Below, piece after piece: positions 1 through 6,888 of a stretch of 7,737 nucleotides of DNA. A program made the position numbers and the translations under genes. The notes beneath the pieces are model-generated. The model ran no database searches, was not told where the DNA came from, and saw only the letters and a list, made by a program, of their open reading frames with translations. The stretch spans positions 1 through 7,737 of the forward strand of contig JALULO010000211.1 of assembly GCA_027056215.1 (NCBI GenBank), read 5' to 3'. The stretch is from Campylobacterales bacterium (GTDB taxonomy: Bacteria > Campylobacterota > Campylobacteria > Campylobacterales > QNZT01). Numbering within the stretch: position 1 is the first letter of the stretch; every line of letters begins with the position of its first letter.

Positions 1-1259
1 TTATTGTAGCTTCTGATGCAAAGATCGCTGTTGGTAGTGCCTTGATGTATCCTTTTTTAGAGTATGCAGATCAAGAAAAAACATATACAGGTAAGCATCA
101 TGTCCTTAAAAATAAGTTTTATCCCAAAATGCGTATCTATAAAGATACAAAAACATGGCGTTATGCGTATATCTTTCCCAAGACATTACCCTTAAAAAGT
201 CAAATCCCTCCACATCAATCTCTCTCATTTATCTTGCCTGTGCGTTTTAGTAGAGCAGAAAATTTTATAGAAACCTTACATCCATATAAGCGATTTTTAC
301 GTAAAATGTATGGTGTAAATCGATATCTTAAAAAAGATCTTTCACCTATATTGACTGTTAATTTTGCATTTTACGGTAGCGTAACTGATAGCAATGCAAG
401 AGGATGGGCATGGGGCTTAGAAAAGATAGATCAAAATGGGCAAAGCCATCTACCCTTGCATGAAGTAAGTGTGGCACTAAGTGATATCATGCGGCAAAAA
501 GGGTATCGTCGTATTATGTTTGCAGCATTCTCAGGTGTATATGATACAAGAGTGTGTCCTAAAATGGATGAAGAATTGCCTTTTCAGATTTTAAGCAATC
601 TTGAACCCAATATGCAACAATCCCTTCAAAAATCCATGTCTATTTTTACTAAAAGAGACCAAAAAGTTGAACTTTGGTGGGGGATTGCGGGTATGATGCC
701 TTTGGATAGTAAGGGTAAACTTCTTTCCCTTAACAAATGGCAAGCTTGTGATGATAGACCATTTTTGCCAGAAAATCCTGAAGAAAAAAATTATGCTTTA
801 CATCAATTAAAACTCTCACAGGAACATCATATCGATACACTCATATTGGATGCCTATACACGTATGGAAGAGAAAAGGGCGTTTTATTGGTTAAAGCAGA
901 TGCAAGAATTTGCACCAGATACAAACTTTGCACTTGAGATGGAGCTTGATATCATGCATACACAAGCGGCTATCACACTGCAACCGGAAAATGAACTGTT
1001 TGATGATATAGATTTAAAAGCTGCCAAGATTACGAAGCCACCTATCCTTGCAACGTATCTAAATCCCCAAGCAGAAGTGCGTGTCTGGTTGCAACATGAA
1101 GCTTTGGGAAAAGGACAAAAAAAGTATGTTAAAAAGTTGATGCAGATGGGATATACTCCGATGGTTATTATGCCTGATAGTCCTCTTTTAAATCATGATG
1201 AAAATGATGTTAGCAAAAGGATACTGGCACATCCCGAAGTTTTTATGGATGTGCCGTGA
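1..1259 (+). CDS. Hypothetical protein, 5'-truncated by window edge; possible TIM-barrel/glycoside-hydrolase-like
   Basis: The frame is open from base 3, and the residues before the first possible start (TTG at 42, ATG at 45) read as ordinary protein (VASDAKIAVGSAL). The gene therefore most likely starts left of the window, leaving about 418 visible codons and a TGA at 1257-1259. I do not recognise the family. From residue 42 numbering, an apparently beta-rich N-terminal part (about 1-115) is followed by segments that resemble barrel strands: NARGWAWGLEKI (near 118), YRRIMFAAFSGVYD (near 155), KVELWWGIAGMM (near 207), IDTLILDAYTRME (near 264), TNFALEMELDIMH (near 293) and YTPMVIMPDSPL (near 372). 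Acidic and Trp residues at strand ends would suit a glycan-active TIM barrel, but this is a visual impression only. No signal peptide can be judged because the N-terminus is missing. It converges on the deacetylase gene and overlaps its 3' end by 17 bp. Coding is secure; function is unknown. Confidence 0.8.
   Translation, partial: IVASDAKIAVGSALMYPFLEYADQEKTYTGKHHVLKNKFYPKMRIYKDTKTWRYAYIFPKTLPLKSQIPPHQSLSFILPVRFSRAENFIETLHPYKRFLRKMYGVNRYLKKDLSPILTVNFAFYGSVTDSNARGWAWGLEKIDQNGQSHLPLHEVSVALSDIMRQKGYRRIMFAAFSGVYDTRVCPKMDEELPFQILSNLEPNMQQSLQKSMSIFTKRDQKVELWWGIAGMMPLDSKGKLLSLNKWQACDDRPFLPENPEEKNYALHQLKLSQEHHIDTLILDAYTRMEEKRAFYWLKQMQEFAPDTNFALEMELDIMHTQAAITLQPENELFDDIDLKAAKITKPPILATYLNPQAEVRVWLQHEALGKGQKKYVKKLMQMGYTPMVIMPDSPLLNHDENDVSKRILAHPEVFMDVP
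1226..1255. terminator. Inverted repeat at convergent gene ends, possible shared 3'-end hairpin
   Basis: GGCACATCC at 1226-1234 is the exact reverse complement of GGATGTGCC at 1247-1255, giving a 9-bp perfect stem with a 12-base loop. The loop contains the TAA stop of the minus-strand deacetylase gene (1243-1245), and the plus-strand stop TGA (1257-1259) lies directly after the right arm. Because the two genes overlap here, no intergenic space exists for a separate terminator. The hairpin lacks a good U-tract in either direction: GTGAGAAATG follows on plus, and AGTATCCTTTTGC follows on minus. It is therefore not a textbook intrinsic terminator. It may instead protect 3' ends or pause polymerase. 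Confidence 0.4.
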
Positions 1260-2220
1260 GAAATGTTGCAACTTCATGCATGTTTTGTGACTGAAAACCA
1301 TACTTTTGGTTGAGTTCTTGATAGTAGTTTAGTATTTTTTCAAGCATATGGAGATTTTCTTTTGTGTAGATACCAAAGTTGTGCGGATGCCACCATAGAT
1401 GGTAGAGTTGGTTATTTTTGGCAGCGTATAGCATATCTTGTTTAATGCGAGCAAGTTTTAGAGGTTCTAATAGTGCCAACTTAGGCGTGTAGGGGCGTAA
1501 AAATCTACTTGCAGGGATATTGTAAGGGGTTTGTTTTGTCAAGGCTTCAAGTGTATAGGTATTGTGTCCTGAGATATTGAGATAACTATCAGCCATGCGG
1601 GCTATCTTTTGTTTAAGGGATGTCTTTTCTTTAAAATCGACTGCTTTATACATCCAACTTTTTTCATTGCCTCTATAAGCTGTTATATCAAATTCTTTGA
1701 GGATATTAAGATAGTCATCCGCATACTGGTTGCGTGGAAAGACGATACTTTTTAGTTTGATATTAAACCTGTTTGCAACTTCTTGTGCCAGTGTTAGATC
1801 TTCTCTAAATTGCTTAAGTGTTTGCCCCTCTTCTAGCGTATAATAGTGTGAAAATGTATGGGTTGCTATCTCTTGAAAAGGTGTTTTTGCTATCTTTTGG
1901 ATAAGAGAGGGTGCAAAATGTCCTATTTGACTTAGATTTTGTGTTTTGTCTATATAGTGATATAAGTTTATAGATTTTTCAAATTTTGGTTTATCTAGGG
2001 GTAAGTGTTTGCGAAGATCTGCATCGTCTTTTAAAAATAAAAATCCAACACTTGCCCATGTTGTGTGGATATCATATTTAGTAAAAAGTTTTAACATCTC
2101 TTCTATCGCTTTGGGTGTGCCTTTGAGATTTTGAGAGTATGCTTCTTCTGAGAGTATGTCCATCATACCCCAGTAAAGTTCAAAATCTAAAGATATGGTA
2201 AAAACACCCCTGTTAGGCAT
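1243..2220 (-). CDS. Polysaccharide deacetylase family protein (NodB-like)
   Basis: This 325-residue protein looks like a metal-dependent carbohydrate esterase family 4-type (NodB homology) deacetylase, which removes N- or O-acetyl groups from sugars. The first strand carries FTISLDFELYWG (7-18), with D12 and E14 in the place of the usual catalytic/metal Asp pair. THTFSHYY (120-127) supplies an HxxxH metal pair (H121, H125). IVFPRNQY (159-166) resembles the conserved Arg-containing motif, and LWWHPHNFG (275-283) resembles the C-terminal His motif. No signal peptide is evident (N-terminus MPNRGVFTISLD), so it probably acts in the cytoplasm on a sugar precursor rather than on finished wall polymer. 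It is the last gene of the minus-strand operon. Its ATG overlaps the preceding stop by 8 bp (ATGCCTAA), and a GGAGT site lies 7 bases upstream. Family is fairly sure; substrate is unknown. Confidence 0.82.
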   Translation of the reverse strand: MPNRGVFTISLDFELYWGMMDILSEEAYSQNLKGTPKAIEEMLKLFTKYDIHTTWASVGFLFLKDDADLRKHLPLDKPKFEKSINLYHYIDKTQNLSQIGHFAPSLIQKIAKTPFQEIATHTFSHYYTLEEGQTLKQFREDLTLAQEVANRFNIKLKSIVFPRNQYADDYLNILKEFDITAYRGNEKSWMYKAVDFKEKTSLKQKIARMADSYLNISGHNTYTLEALTKQTPYNIPASRFLRPYTPKLALLEPLKLARIKQDMLYAAKNNQLYHLWWHPHNFGIYTKENLHMLEKILNYYQELNQKYGFQSQNMHEVATFLTAHP

Positions 2221-3040
2221 TTAGATCACTCCACTTTTTGCTGTCACTATGGCGATAGGATATCAGACATTGGTCTATTGGATAACTCCAGTGTAAGATG
2301 ATAGGTGTTATCTTTGCCTTATGGTGAGTACTTGTATAGATATCAACACCGAGTTTAACACGTTTATATTCAAAAAGTTCTTGGGAAAAACTGACAAAAA
2401 CGATCTCTATATTTTTATCTTGATGCATTCTTTGAAGTGAAAAATCAGTTATTTTGTCCATAAAACTCGTTAAAATCAATCCACATCTCGGAACGATATC
2501 ACCATCTTCGCTTACAAAACCTGCTGCTAAATTGTGTTCATACTCTTTATCTTTGAAGTATGCTTTTCCATCAATATGGATAAAACTTTCACTTAGAGAG
2601 GGATTGCTTTTGAGTGCTTTGTAAGCACGGTTTTTAAGGTTTCGCTCAGAAAGTAGTTTCAGTGATTTTTTGGTGATATATTTATTGTCACAAAGAAGTA
2701 AATCAAGTATATCATCTACTTGTTTTTCTTGGGACACGATATCTAAGTTGTTAACAAGCATCGTTGGTATGATCTTGATTTTATGTTTATATTTTTTGAC
2801 TATTTTTTTACATAGTGCTTCTGCAAAGGAGATATTTTGTTTTGCCCAGGTGAGATTTTCCTCTTCTTTTGGAAGTTTAAAATGCCCAACTTCAAGTACT
2901 ATGACAGTCGGATTTTTACTATTAGATAGAGCGGTTTTAATACTATTTTCAACAGATATGAGTTTATCATCTTGCCATAATGCATATGGTTTGGTTGGAG
3001 CAGTATAATGATTTTCAGCTTCTTCTGGTGTACATGTCAT
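2213..3040 (-). CDS. Hypothetical protein in glycan-modification operon
   Basis: I do not recognise this 275-residue protein. The ORF can be extended to a TTG at 3067, but the ATG at 3038-3040 (protein starting MTCTPEEAENHY) has AAAAGGA 9 bases upstream and avoids overlapping the previous gene, so I prefer it. It looks soluble: no signal peptide and no long hydrophobic segment. The N-terminal half reads like alternating strands and helices (PTVIVLEVGHF near 44, then HKIKIIPTMLVNN near 85), suggesting an alpha/beta fold. The C-terminal half includes a short beta-hairpin-like stretch (ESFIHIDGKAYFKDKEYEH), a CGLILTSFMDK segment and a final YTSTHHKAKITPIILHWSYP. No nucleotide-binding, SAM-binding or metal motif is obvious. 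It sits between the amide-ligase-like gene (14-base gap) and the deacetylase gene (8-bp overlap), so it is probably co-translated and acts in the same pathway. Its function is unknown. Confidence 0.8.
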   Translation of the reverse strand: MTCTPEEAENHYTAPTKPYALWQDDKLISVENSIKTALSNSKNPTVIVLEVGHFKLPKEEENLTWAKQNISFAEALCKKIVKKYKHKIKIIPTMLVNNLDIVSQEKQVDDILDLLLCDNKYITKKSLKLLSERNLKNRAYKALKSNPSLSESFIHIDGKAYFKDKEYEHNLAAGFVSEDGDIVPRCGLILTSFMDKITDFSLQRMHQDKNIEIVFVSFSQELFEYKRVKLGVDIYTSTHHKAKITPIILHWSYPIDQCLISYRHSDSKKWSDLNA

Positions 3041-3049
3041 ATTTGTTAT

Positions 3050-3056
3050 TCCTTTT
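3050..3056 (-). promoter_or_regulatory. Ribosome binding site deciding the start of the hypothetical gene
   Basis: On the minus strand, AAAAGGA lies 9 bases before the ATG at 3038-3040. It overlaps the stop codon of the upstream gene (3055-3057), which favours the ATG over the in-frame TTG at 3065-3067, a start with no comparable site. Confidence 0.6.
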
Positions 3057-4833
3057 AGAAATGGCAATCAAGCCATAGTTGATAGAGGAATATCGACCAA
3101 AGTTTATATTTGTAGCGTTCATCACCGTTTAAAAAACTATCTCTTATACGAATTACTTCTTCATGTTTCAATATACCACTTCTTTTGATGTTTTTACTAT
3201 TTACTGTGTCGATTAAGAGTGGTTTTAGTACACCTCTCATCCATTTTGAAAAAGGTATGTCAAAACCCATCTTAGGTCTATTTAGTAATGTTTGTGGTAT
3301 GTATTGATGCGTGATTTGTTTGAGAATATATTTTTTAGTATTGTTTTTAAGTTTTAAAGATTGTGGTACAGTTGCCATAAAAGAGATTAAATCAAGATCG
3401 AGAAATGGGTTTCTCATATTTATATGGTGGTAGTTAAGAGCACTAGAAGCTTTTGTCAACTCACCATCTCTCAAAAAAGAATTAAAATATGAACCAGTTA
3501 TCTTATCTGCGCTTTGTGCATATGCTCCAAAATACAGAGAATCAAAAAGGTTCTCTTTTGGGTTTGAAGGATGTTGTAATATCTCGTACAGTGCTTCATC
3601 TGTAAAAAGTGTCATACGACTTTGTATGATTTTTGCAATCGTTTTTGCATGAAGTGTATCTGCAAATTTTGTTATTTTAGTTGCCAGAGGGCTATCATAG
3701 TGTAACGCCATAAAATGACTTGGATGTGTTTTCCTGATCGTTGTTGCTATGGTGCTTCGCAATGCATAAGGAATATTTAGCAGTTTATCAATATTTTCTA
3801 TATCATCGGCTGTAGCAAAAACCTCATCACCTCCATCCCCTCCAAAAAGGGTTTGTATACCTGCTTTGTTGGCAATCTGTGCTAACATGACTGAGGGTGT
3901 AGCACCATAATCTGCAAAAGGTTCTTCATAAATCTCACTCAGTTTAGGGATGATTTCTAAGGCATCTTTTGGTTCAAAATAGTACTCTGTATGTTTTGTC
4001 CCGAGGTGTTTAGCAACTTCCTTGGCATAGTGAGCTTCATTGATATCTTTTTCTTCAAAGCCAATGGTAAAAGTTTGTAATGTTTCAGTATATTGCAAAA
4101 GTAGTGCAGCAATCGTTGTGCTATCATAGCCCCCGCTGAGAAATGCAGCGTATGTGCCATTTGTGGGAATACGTTTTTTAACACTTTTAAGCAACAGTTG
4201 GTGAGACTCTTTTATGATCTCATCTTCAGAAGCTTTACTCTTAGGTTTGTCATAACAGTGACCAAGAGCCCAGTACTCCTTTTGTGTTAATGTTGATGTT
4301 ACCATGTCATATGTCAGGTAATGTCCTGCTTTTACTTTCTTACATCCTTGATAAATCGTATAGGGTTGTAATATAAAACCATAATTAAAATAAAGGCTAG
4401 TTGCAGTATGGTCTATTTTTTTGTCAATACTTTTTGGTATAAATAAGCTATCAAGTCTATTGGCAATGATGAGCTGTTTGTGATCATGATAATAGTAAAG
4501 TTGTTTTGCCCCCACACGATCTTTTGCACAATAAACTTTTTTTTGTTGTAGATCATAAATAACAATGCTATAGATCCCTTGGATATACGTGAAACACTTG
4601 GTTTGATGTTGTTGATATAGTGAAGCTATCCAAGCAATATCGCTAGATGATGTAGGATTGTTGTAAATATGCCCTTCGAGGATTATCATGATATCTTTGG
4701 TTTTAAAAAGGCAGGATGCTTCTGTACTACTAAAATGGGTATGATAATTGTGCATAATAGTATCTATCTTATATTTAAAATCGCTATCTGGCGATGGTGT
4801 AAGTTTGCTAAAGTATGCCAATATATTATGCAT
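3055..4833 (-). CDS. Asparagine synthetase-like amide ligase lacking the glutaminase cysteine
   Basis: This 592-residue protein has the two-domain AsnB layout. The N-terminal Ntn (class II glutamine amidotransferase) fold is recognisable from GHIYNNP (54-60), TYIQGIYSIVIYD (82-94) and AKDRVGAKQLYY (103-114). The synthetase domain starts near 205. It has the PP-loop FLSGGYDSTT (231-240), YEEPFADYG (302-310), LFGGDGGDEVFA (329-340), NMRNPFLDLDL (472-482), KKYILK (500-505) and RPKMGFDIPFSKW (519-531). These match the ATP/pyrophosphate and acyl-adenylate sites of the family. The mature N-terminus of active AsnB is Cys2; here it reads MHNILAYFSK. The usual HRGPD region and the NGEIYN oxyanion Asn are also not preserved (LEGHIYN). 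No start codon further upstream is available, so this is not a wrong start. I infer a carboxylate-activating amide ligase that uses free ammonia or another amine. Its ATG overlaps the upstream stop by 8 bp (ATGCATAA). In polysaccharide loci such proteins are thought to amidate uronic acids. Confidence 0.85.
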   Translation of the reverse strand: MHNILAYFSKLTPSPDSDFKYKIDTIMHNYHTHFSSTEASCLFKTKDIMIILEGHIYNNPTSSSDIAWIASLYQQHQTKCFTYIQGIYSIVIYDLQQKKVYCAKDRVGAKQLYYYHDHKQLIIANRLDSLFIPKSIDKKIDHTATSLYFNYGFILQPYTIYQGCKKVKAGHYLTYDMVTSTLTQKEYWALGHCYDKPKSKASEDEIIKESHQLLLKSVKKRIPTNGTYAAFLSGGYDSTTIAALLLQYTETLQTFTIGFEEKDINEAHYAKEVAKHLGTKHTEYYFEPKDALEIIPKLSEIYEEPFADYGATPSVMLAQIANKAGIQTLFGGDGGDEVFATADDIENIDKLLNIPYALRSTIATTIRKTHPSHFMALHYDSPLATKITKFADTLHAKTIAKIIQSRMTLFTDEALYEILQHPSNPKENLFDSLYFGAYAQSADKITGSYFNSFLRDGELTKASSALNYHHINMRNPFLDLDLISFMATVPQSLKLKNNTKKYILKQITHQYIPQTLLNRPKMGFDIPFSKWMRGVLKPLLIDTVNSKNIKRSGILKHEEVIRIRDSFLNGDERYKYKLWSIFLYQLWLDCHF

Positions 4834-5548
4834 GTAAGTCTCTTTTCTTTTTAAGGAGGTAAAACTCTGTTTTATCTCCTTTATATTTATGGGTTTTTAC
4901 ATGTACAAAATCTTTGAATTTTGTAAACAGTTGTGCAAAAACAGGTGCACGGTATATAAGATAAATATCATATACAAAAGTATGGCGTTGTGTTAGGATG
5001 TGTCTTAAAAACTTTTCCATGACAATATCATCAAAAGGATTTAAGAGATAGATAACTTTTGTATGAGGGGGAAGTATAAAGTTGGTTGCATCTTCTGTAT
5101 AAATAGTGACATTTTGTATATGTAGTTTTTGTAGATTTTTTCTTGATATCAAAGAGAGGGTTTTGGAAAACTCTACACCAATAAGCTCTTTAAAACCATA
5201 TTTCGAAGCTCTGGCTAACAGTTTTCCTTTGCCACTACCGATATCGACAAAAACACCTTTGGTGATATCCTTATCCAGTGCTATAATCGTTTTAAGTACT
5301 GCTTGCATAGTCTCTTCTGAAGAGGAACCACAGATAGTAGCATGGTTTTTATGAGAACTTTGGATATCAAGATCATGTAAGGCTTGCATCGAAAAGTCTA
5401 TACCTTTGATTTTATAGTAGAGATTCTTAGCTATTTTTTGCAACGTTACTTTGATACCATCTTGGGTTAGTTTTTCGTAAATTGTTTCTAAAATATGTTT
5501 AAAACCCTTTTGATGGTTGTTCATCATAACCGTATCTTTACTATTCAT
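4826..5548 (-). CDS. Class I SAM-dependent methyltransferase
   Basis: With the ATG at 5546-5548 this is a 240-residue protein. That start overlaps the upstream TGA as ATGA, the commonest coupled arrangement, and has AGGGA about 10 bases upstream; the frame could extend 7 codons to a GTG at 5567-5569. SAM-binding motif I is VFVDIGSGKGKLLARAS (about 99-115), followed by LIGVEFSKTL with the acidic residue that would hold the SAM ribose (Glu near 126). TIYTEDATNF (near 148) fits the adenine-binding motif, and VIYLLNPFDD (about 165-174) fits motif IV, with an NPF-type loop. The first 90 residues are helical and basic, perhaps a substrate-binding cap. The pattern recalls DOT1-like and related small-molecule methyltransferases, but the substrate cannot be read from it. 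Its place between a sugar O-methyltransferase and an amide-ligase-like gene suggests a sugar substrate. The last codons contain a strong inverted repeat. Confidence 0.82.
   Translation of the reverse strand: MNSKDTVMMNNHQKGFKHILETIYEKLTQDGIKVTLQKIAKNLYYKIKGIDFSMQALHDLDIQSSHKNHATICGSSSEETMQAVLKTIIALDKDITKGVFVDIGSGKGKLLARASKYGFKELIGVEFSKTLSLISRKNLQKLHIQNVTIYTEDATNFILPPHTKVIYLLNPFDDIVMEKFLRHILTQRHTFVYDIYLIYRAPVFAQLFTKFKDFVHVKTHKYKGDKTEFYLLKKKRDLHA
4853..4881. repeat. 29-base inverted repeat containing an anti-Shine-Dalgarno copy
   Basis: AAGGAGGTAAAAC (4853-4865) and GTTTTATCTCCTT (4869-4881) pair over 13 positions with one G/T mismatch and a 3-base loop. It lies inside the 3' end of the methyltransferase gene, ending 19 bases before the next start codon at 4833. 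In the operon mRNA one arm reads AAGGAG (SD-like), and the other arm plus the next base gives ACCUCCUUA, identical to the 16S rRNA 3' end. No U-run follows on the operon strand (AAAAAGAAAAG), so it is not an intrinsic terminator. Confidence 0.5.
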
Positions 5549-6888
5549 CGTACTTTTTTCCCTATCCACTGCGGTGATGTTCGCATGATTAAGTTTACTG
5601 GATGATAATTGTACGAGAGTGTTAAAAATTTACTTTTGAGTTTCCATTTATAAAAGATATAAAGATAAGGTTTCTCTTTTTCGATTTCTACCCTTGAGTT
5701 GGTATAGAAATAGCCATCATATTTTAAGGTGCGATCCACTTCATCCAAATACATTTGCGCAAAATGTTCCGGCATTTCAGCGATTGATCCCGTTGCGATG
5801 TAAAGATCCACAAAAAGATCGGGAAGCTTTGAAATAGCCCAAGTTGGCAAGATGATAAAATCATATTCATGGATGAGTGTTTCAAACTGATCAAGTCTAT
5901 CTTTGATATCTTCAAAAGTTGCAACTTTTTTATCAGCAAAGGCGTACTGTAAAAAGTATGCACCAAAAGGTGCCATCTCATTTAATTCAACCAAAATATA
6001 ACAACTATTGGGAACATAATAGTGCGTGAAACGTCCCATATGTCCAAAACCACCACCGATATCGACGATACATTTACGTTTTGTATCTTGAAAATGAATG
6101 TGTTTGTCTATCTCACTTGCAACCGTTGCTAAAAAGATCAAGCGATCACTGAGCCTTTGTCCGCGATAGATGGGAACTTTGATCTCTCCTGCATAGGATT
6201 CACTGATACTTTGTAATATAGCGGGATTGATAAAGTTAGAAAAACGATGAAAATCAAGTACCAGATCAATCGCTTTTAGATAGGATTTAAAATAGCCAAA
6301 TGAGTTATTTAACACTTCAAAATGATCTATCAAAATATTGGCAGAAGAGCCTTTGTCTGCTCTAAAATGCACCAGTTTATCTTTGATGATATTGCCATCT
6401 TTATCAAAATAAAAATCCAAAAATTCTTTGATATGTTTTTCCCAAACGACTTCTTTATCAAATTTTTGATGAGGATCGTTTTCATAAGCCCTATGGTATG
6501 AAAGAGAAATCTTTTGTATAAATGTATCCGTTACTATCTGTTTTTGAAGTTCTGTAAAAGGTGAGGGTGTCCAGAGAATATCATGATTTCCTTTCTCATG
6601 TATCTTTGGAAAATCAATATGATCATAGCCTTCTAAAAGTATAGATTTTGTAAAGATTTTGTTATTGCTCAAAAGAGCAATGATCTCTTTGAAAGCAAAA
6701 AGAGTACGTCCTAAAAAGTTATAAAATCTGGTATGAGAGATTTCATAATCTACAAGGGCAGCACGTTTATAAAAAACTTGACTACTTTTTGTGTATAAAA
6801 GTTTATCACGCAAGATATAAAATACTCTTTTGCTATACCATGCACGTACCAAAATCCATTTGAGTAAAGTGATCATATTGTTTTTCAT
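5545..6888 (-). CDS. Putative sugar O-methyltransferase (NanM-type)
   Basis: This is a 447-residue protein with a C-terminal Rossmann methyltransferase domain and a long N-terminal helical region. SAM motif I is CIVDIGGGFGHMGRF (273-287), followed by CYILVELNEMAPFGAYFLQY (296-315) with the ribose-binding acidic residue near E301. The FIILPTWAISKLPDLFVDL stretch (344-362) is where motif IV falls, and YLDEVDRTLKYDGYFYTNS (380-398) resembles the late strand. This combination, with the HFRADKGSSANILIDHFE region (174-191), matches what I remember of the putative sugar O-methyltransferase family (NanM type) from polysaccharide loci. The short N-terminal hydrophobic stretch (MITLLKWILVRAWY) is basic-flanked and may be an amphipathic membrane-associating helix rather than a signal peptide. 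Its ATG overlaps the preceding stop (ATGA, 6885-6888) and no strong SD precedes it, so translation is probably coupled. The same overlap joins it to the next methyltransferase. The subfamily call is from recall. Confidence 0.78.
   Translation of the reverse strand: MKNNMITLLKWILVRAWYSKRVFYILRDKLLYTKSSQVFYKRAALVDYEISHTRFYNFLGRTLFAFKEIIALLSNNKIFTKSILLEGYDHIDFPKIHEKGNHDILWTPSPFTELQKQIVTDTFIQKISLSYHRAYENDPHQKFDKEVVWEKHIKEFLDFYFDKDGNIIKDKLVHFRADKGSSANILIDHFEVLNNSFGYFKSYLKAIDLVLDFHRFSNFINPAILQSISESYAGEIKVPIYRGQRLSDRLIFLATVASEIDKHIHFQDTKRKCIVDIGGGFGHMGRFTHYYVPNSCYILVELNEMAPFGAYFLQYAFADKKVATFEDIKDRLDQFETLIHEYDFIILPTWAISKLPDLFVDLYIATGSIAEMPEHFAQMYLDEVDRTLKYDGYFYTNSRVEIEKEKPYLYIFYKWKLKSKFLTLSYNYHPVNLIMRTSPQWIGKKVR

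Noticed and set aside
2670..3008. Plus-strand open frame of 112 codons
   Set aside because: It lies wholly antisense inside the hypothetical gene at 2213-3040, has low-complexity Ser/Leu/Phe content typical of a reverse-strand shadow, and has no supporting start context.
3062..3077. Small inverted repeat ATGGC/GCCAT near the ligase gene stop
   Set aside because: Only a 5-bp stem with a 6-base loop and a weak T-run; it is too slight to call a terminator, and the next gene begins 14 bases after the stop.
3957..4184. Second minus-strand frame inside the ligase gene
   Set aside because: It is in a different frame within the PP-loop region, whose main frame carries strongly conserved motifs; it is a shadow.
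4669..4854. Short plus-strand frame next to a perfect TAAGGAGGT (4852-4860)
   Set aside because: The SD-like sequence lies at the end of this frame, not before its start. The nearest ATG downstream is about 30 bases away, too far to use it. The frame is antisense to the ligase gene.
5106..5354. Plus-strand frame antisense to the methyltransferase
   Set aside because: It is antisense to SAM motif I and rich in Ser/Leu/Phe, with no family resemblance.
5724..5981. Minus-strand alternate frame inside the NanM-type gene
   Set aside because: It overlaps the conserved methyltransferase core in another frame; no motif of its own.
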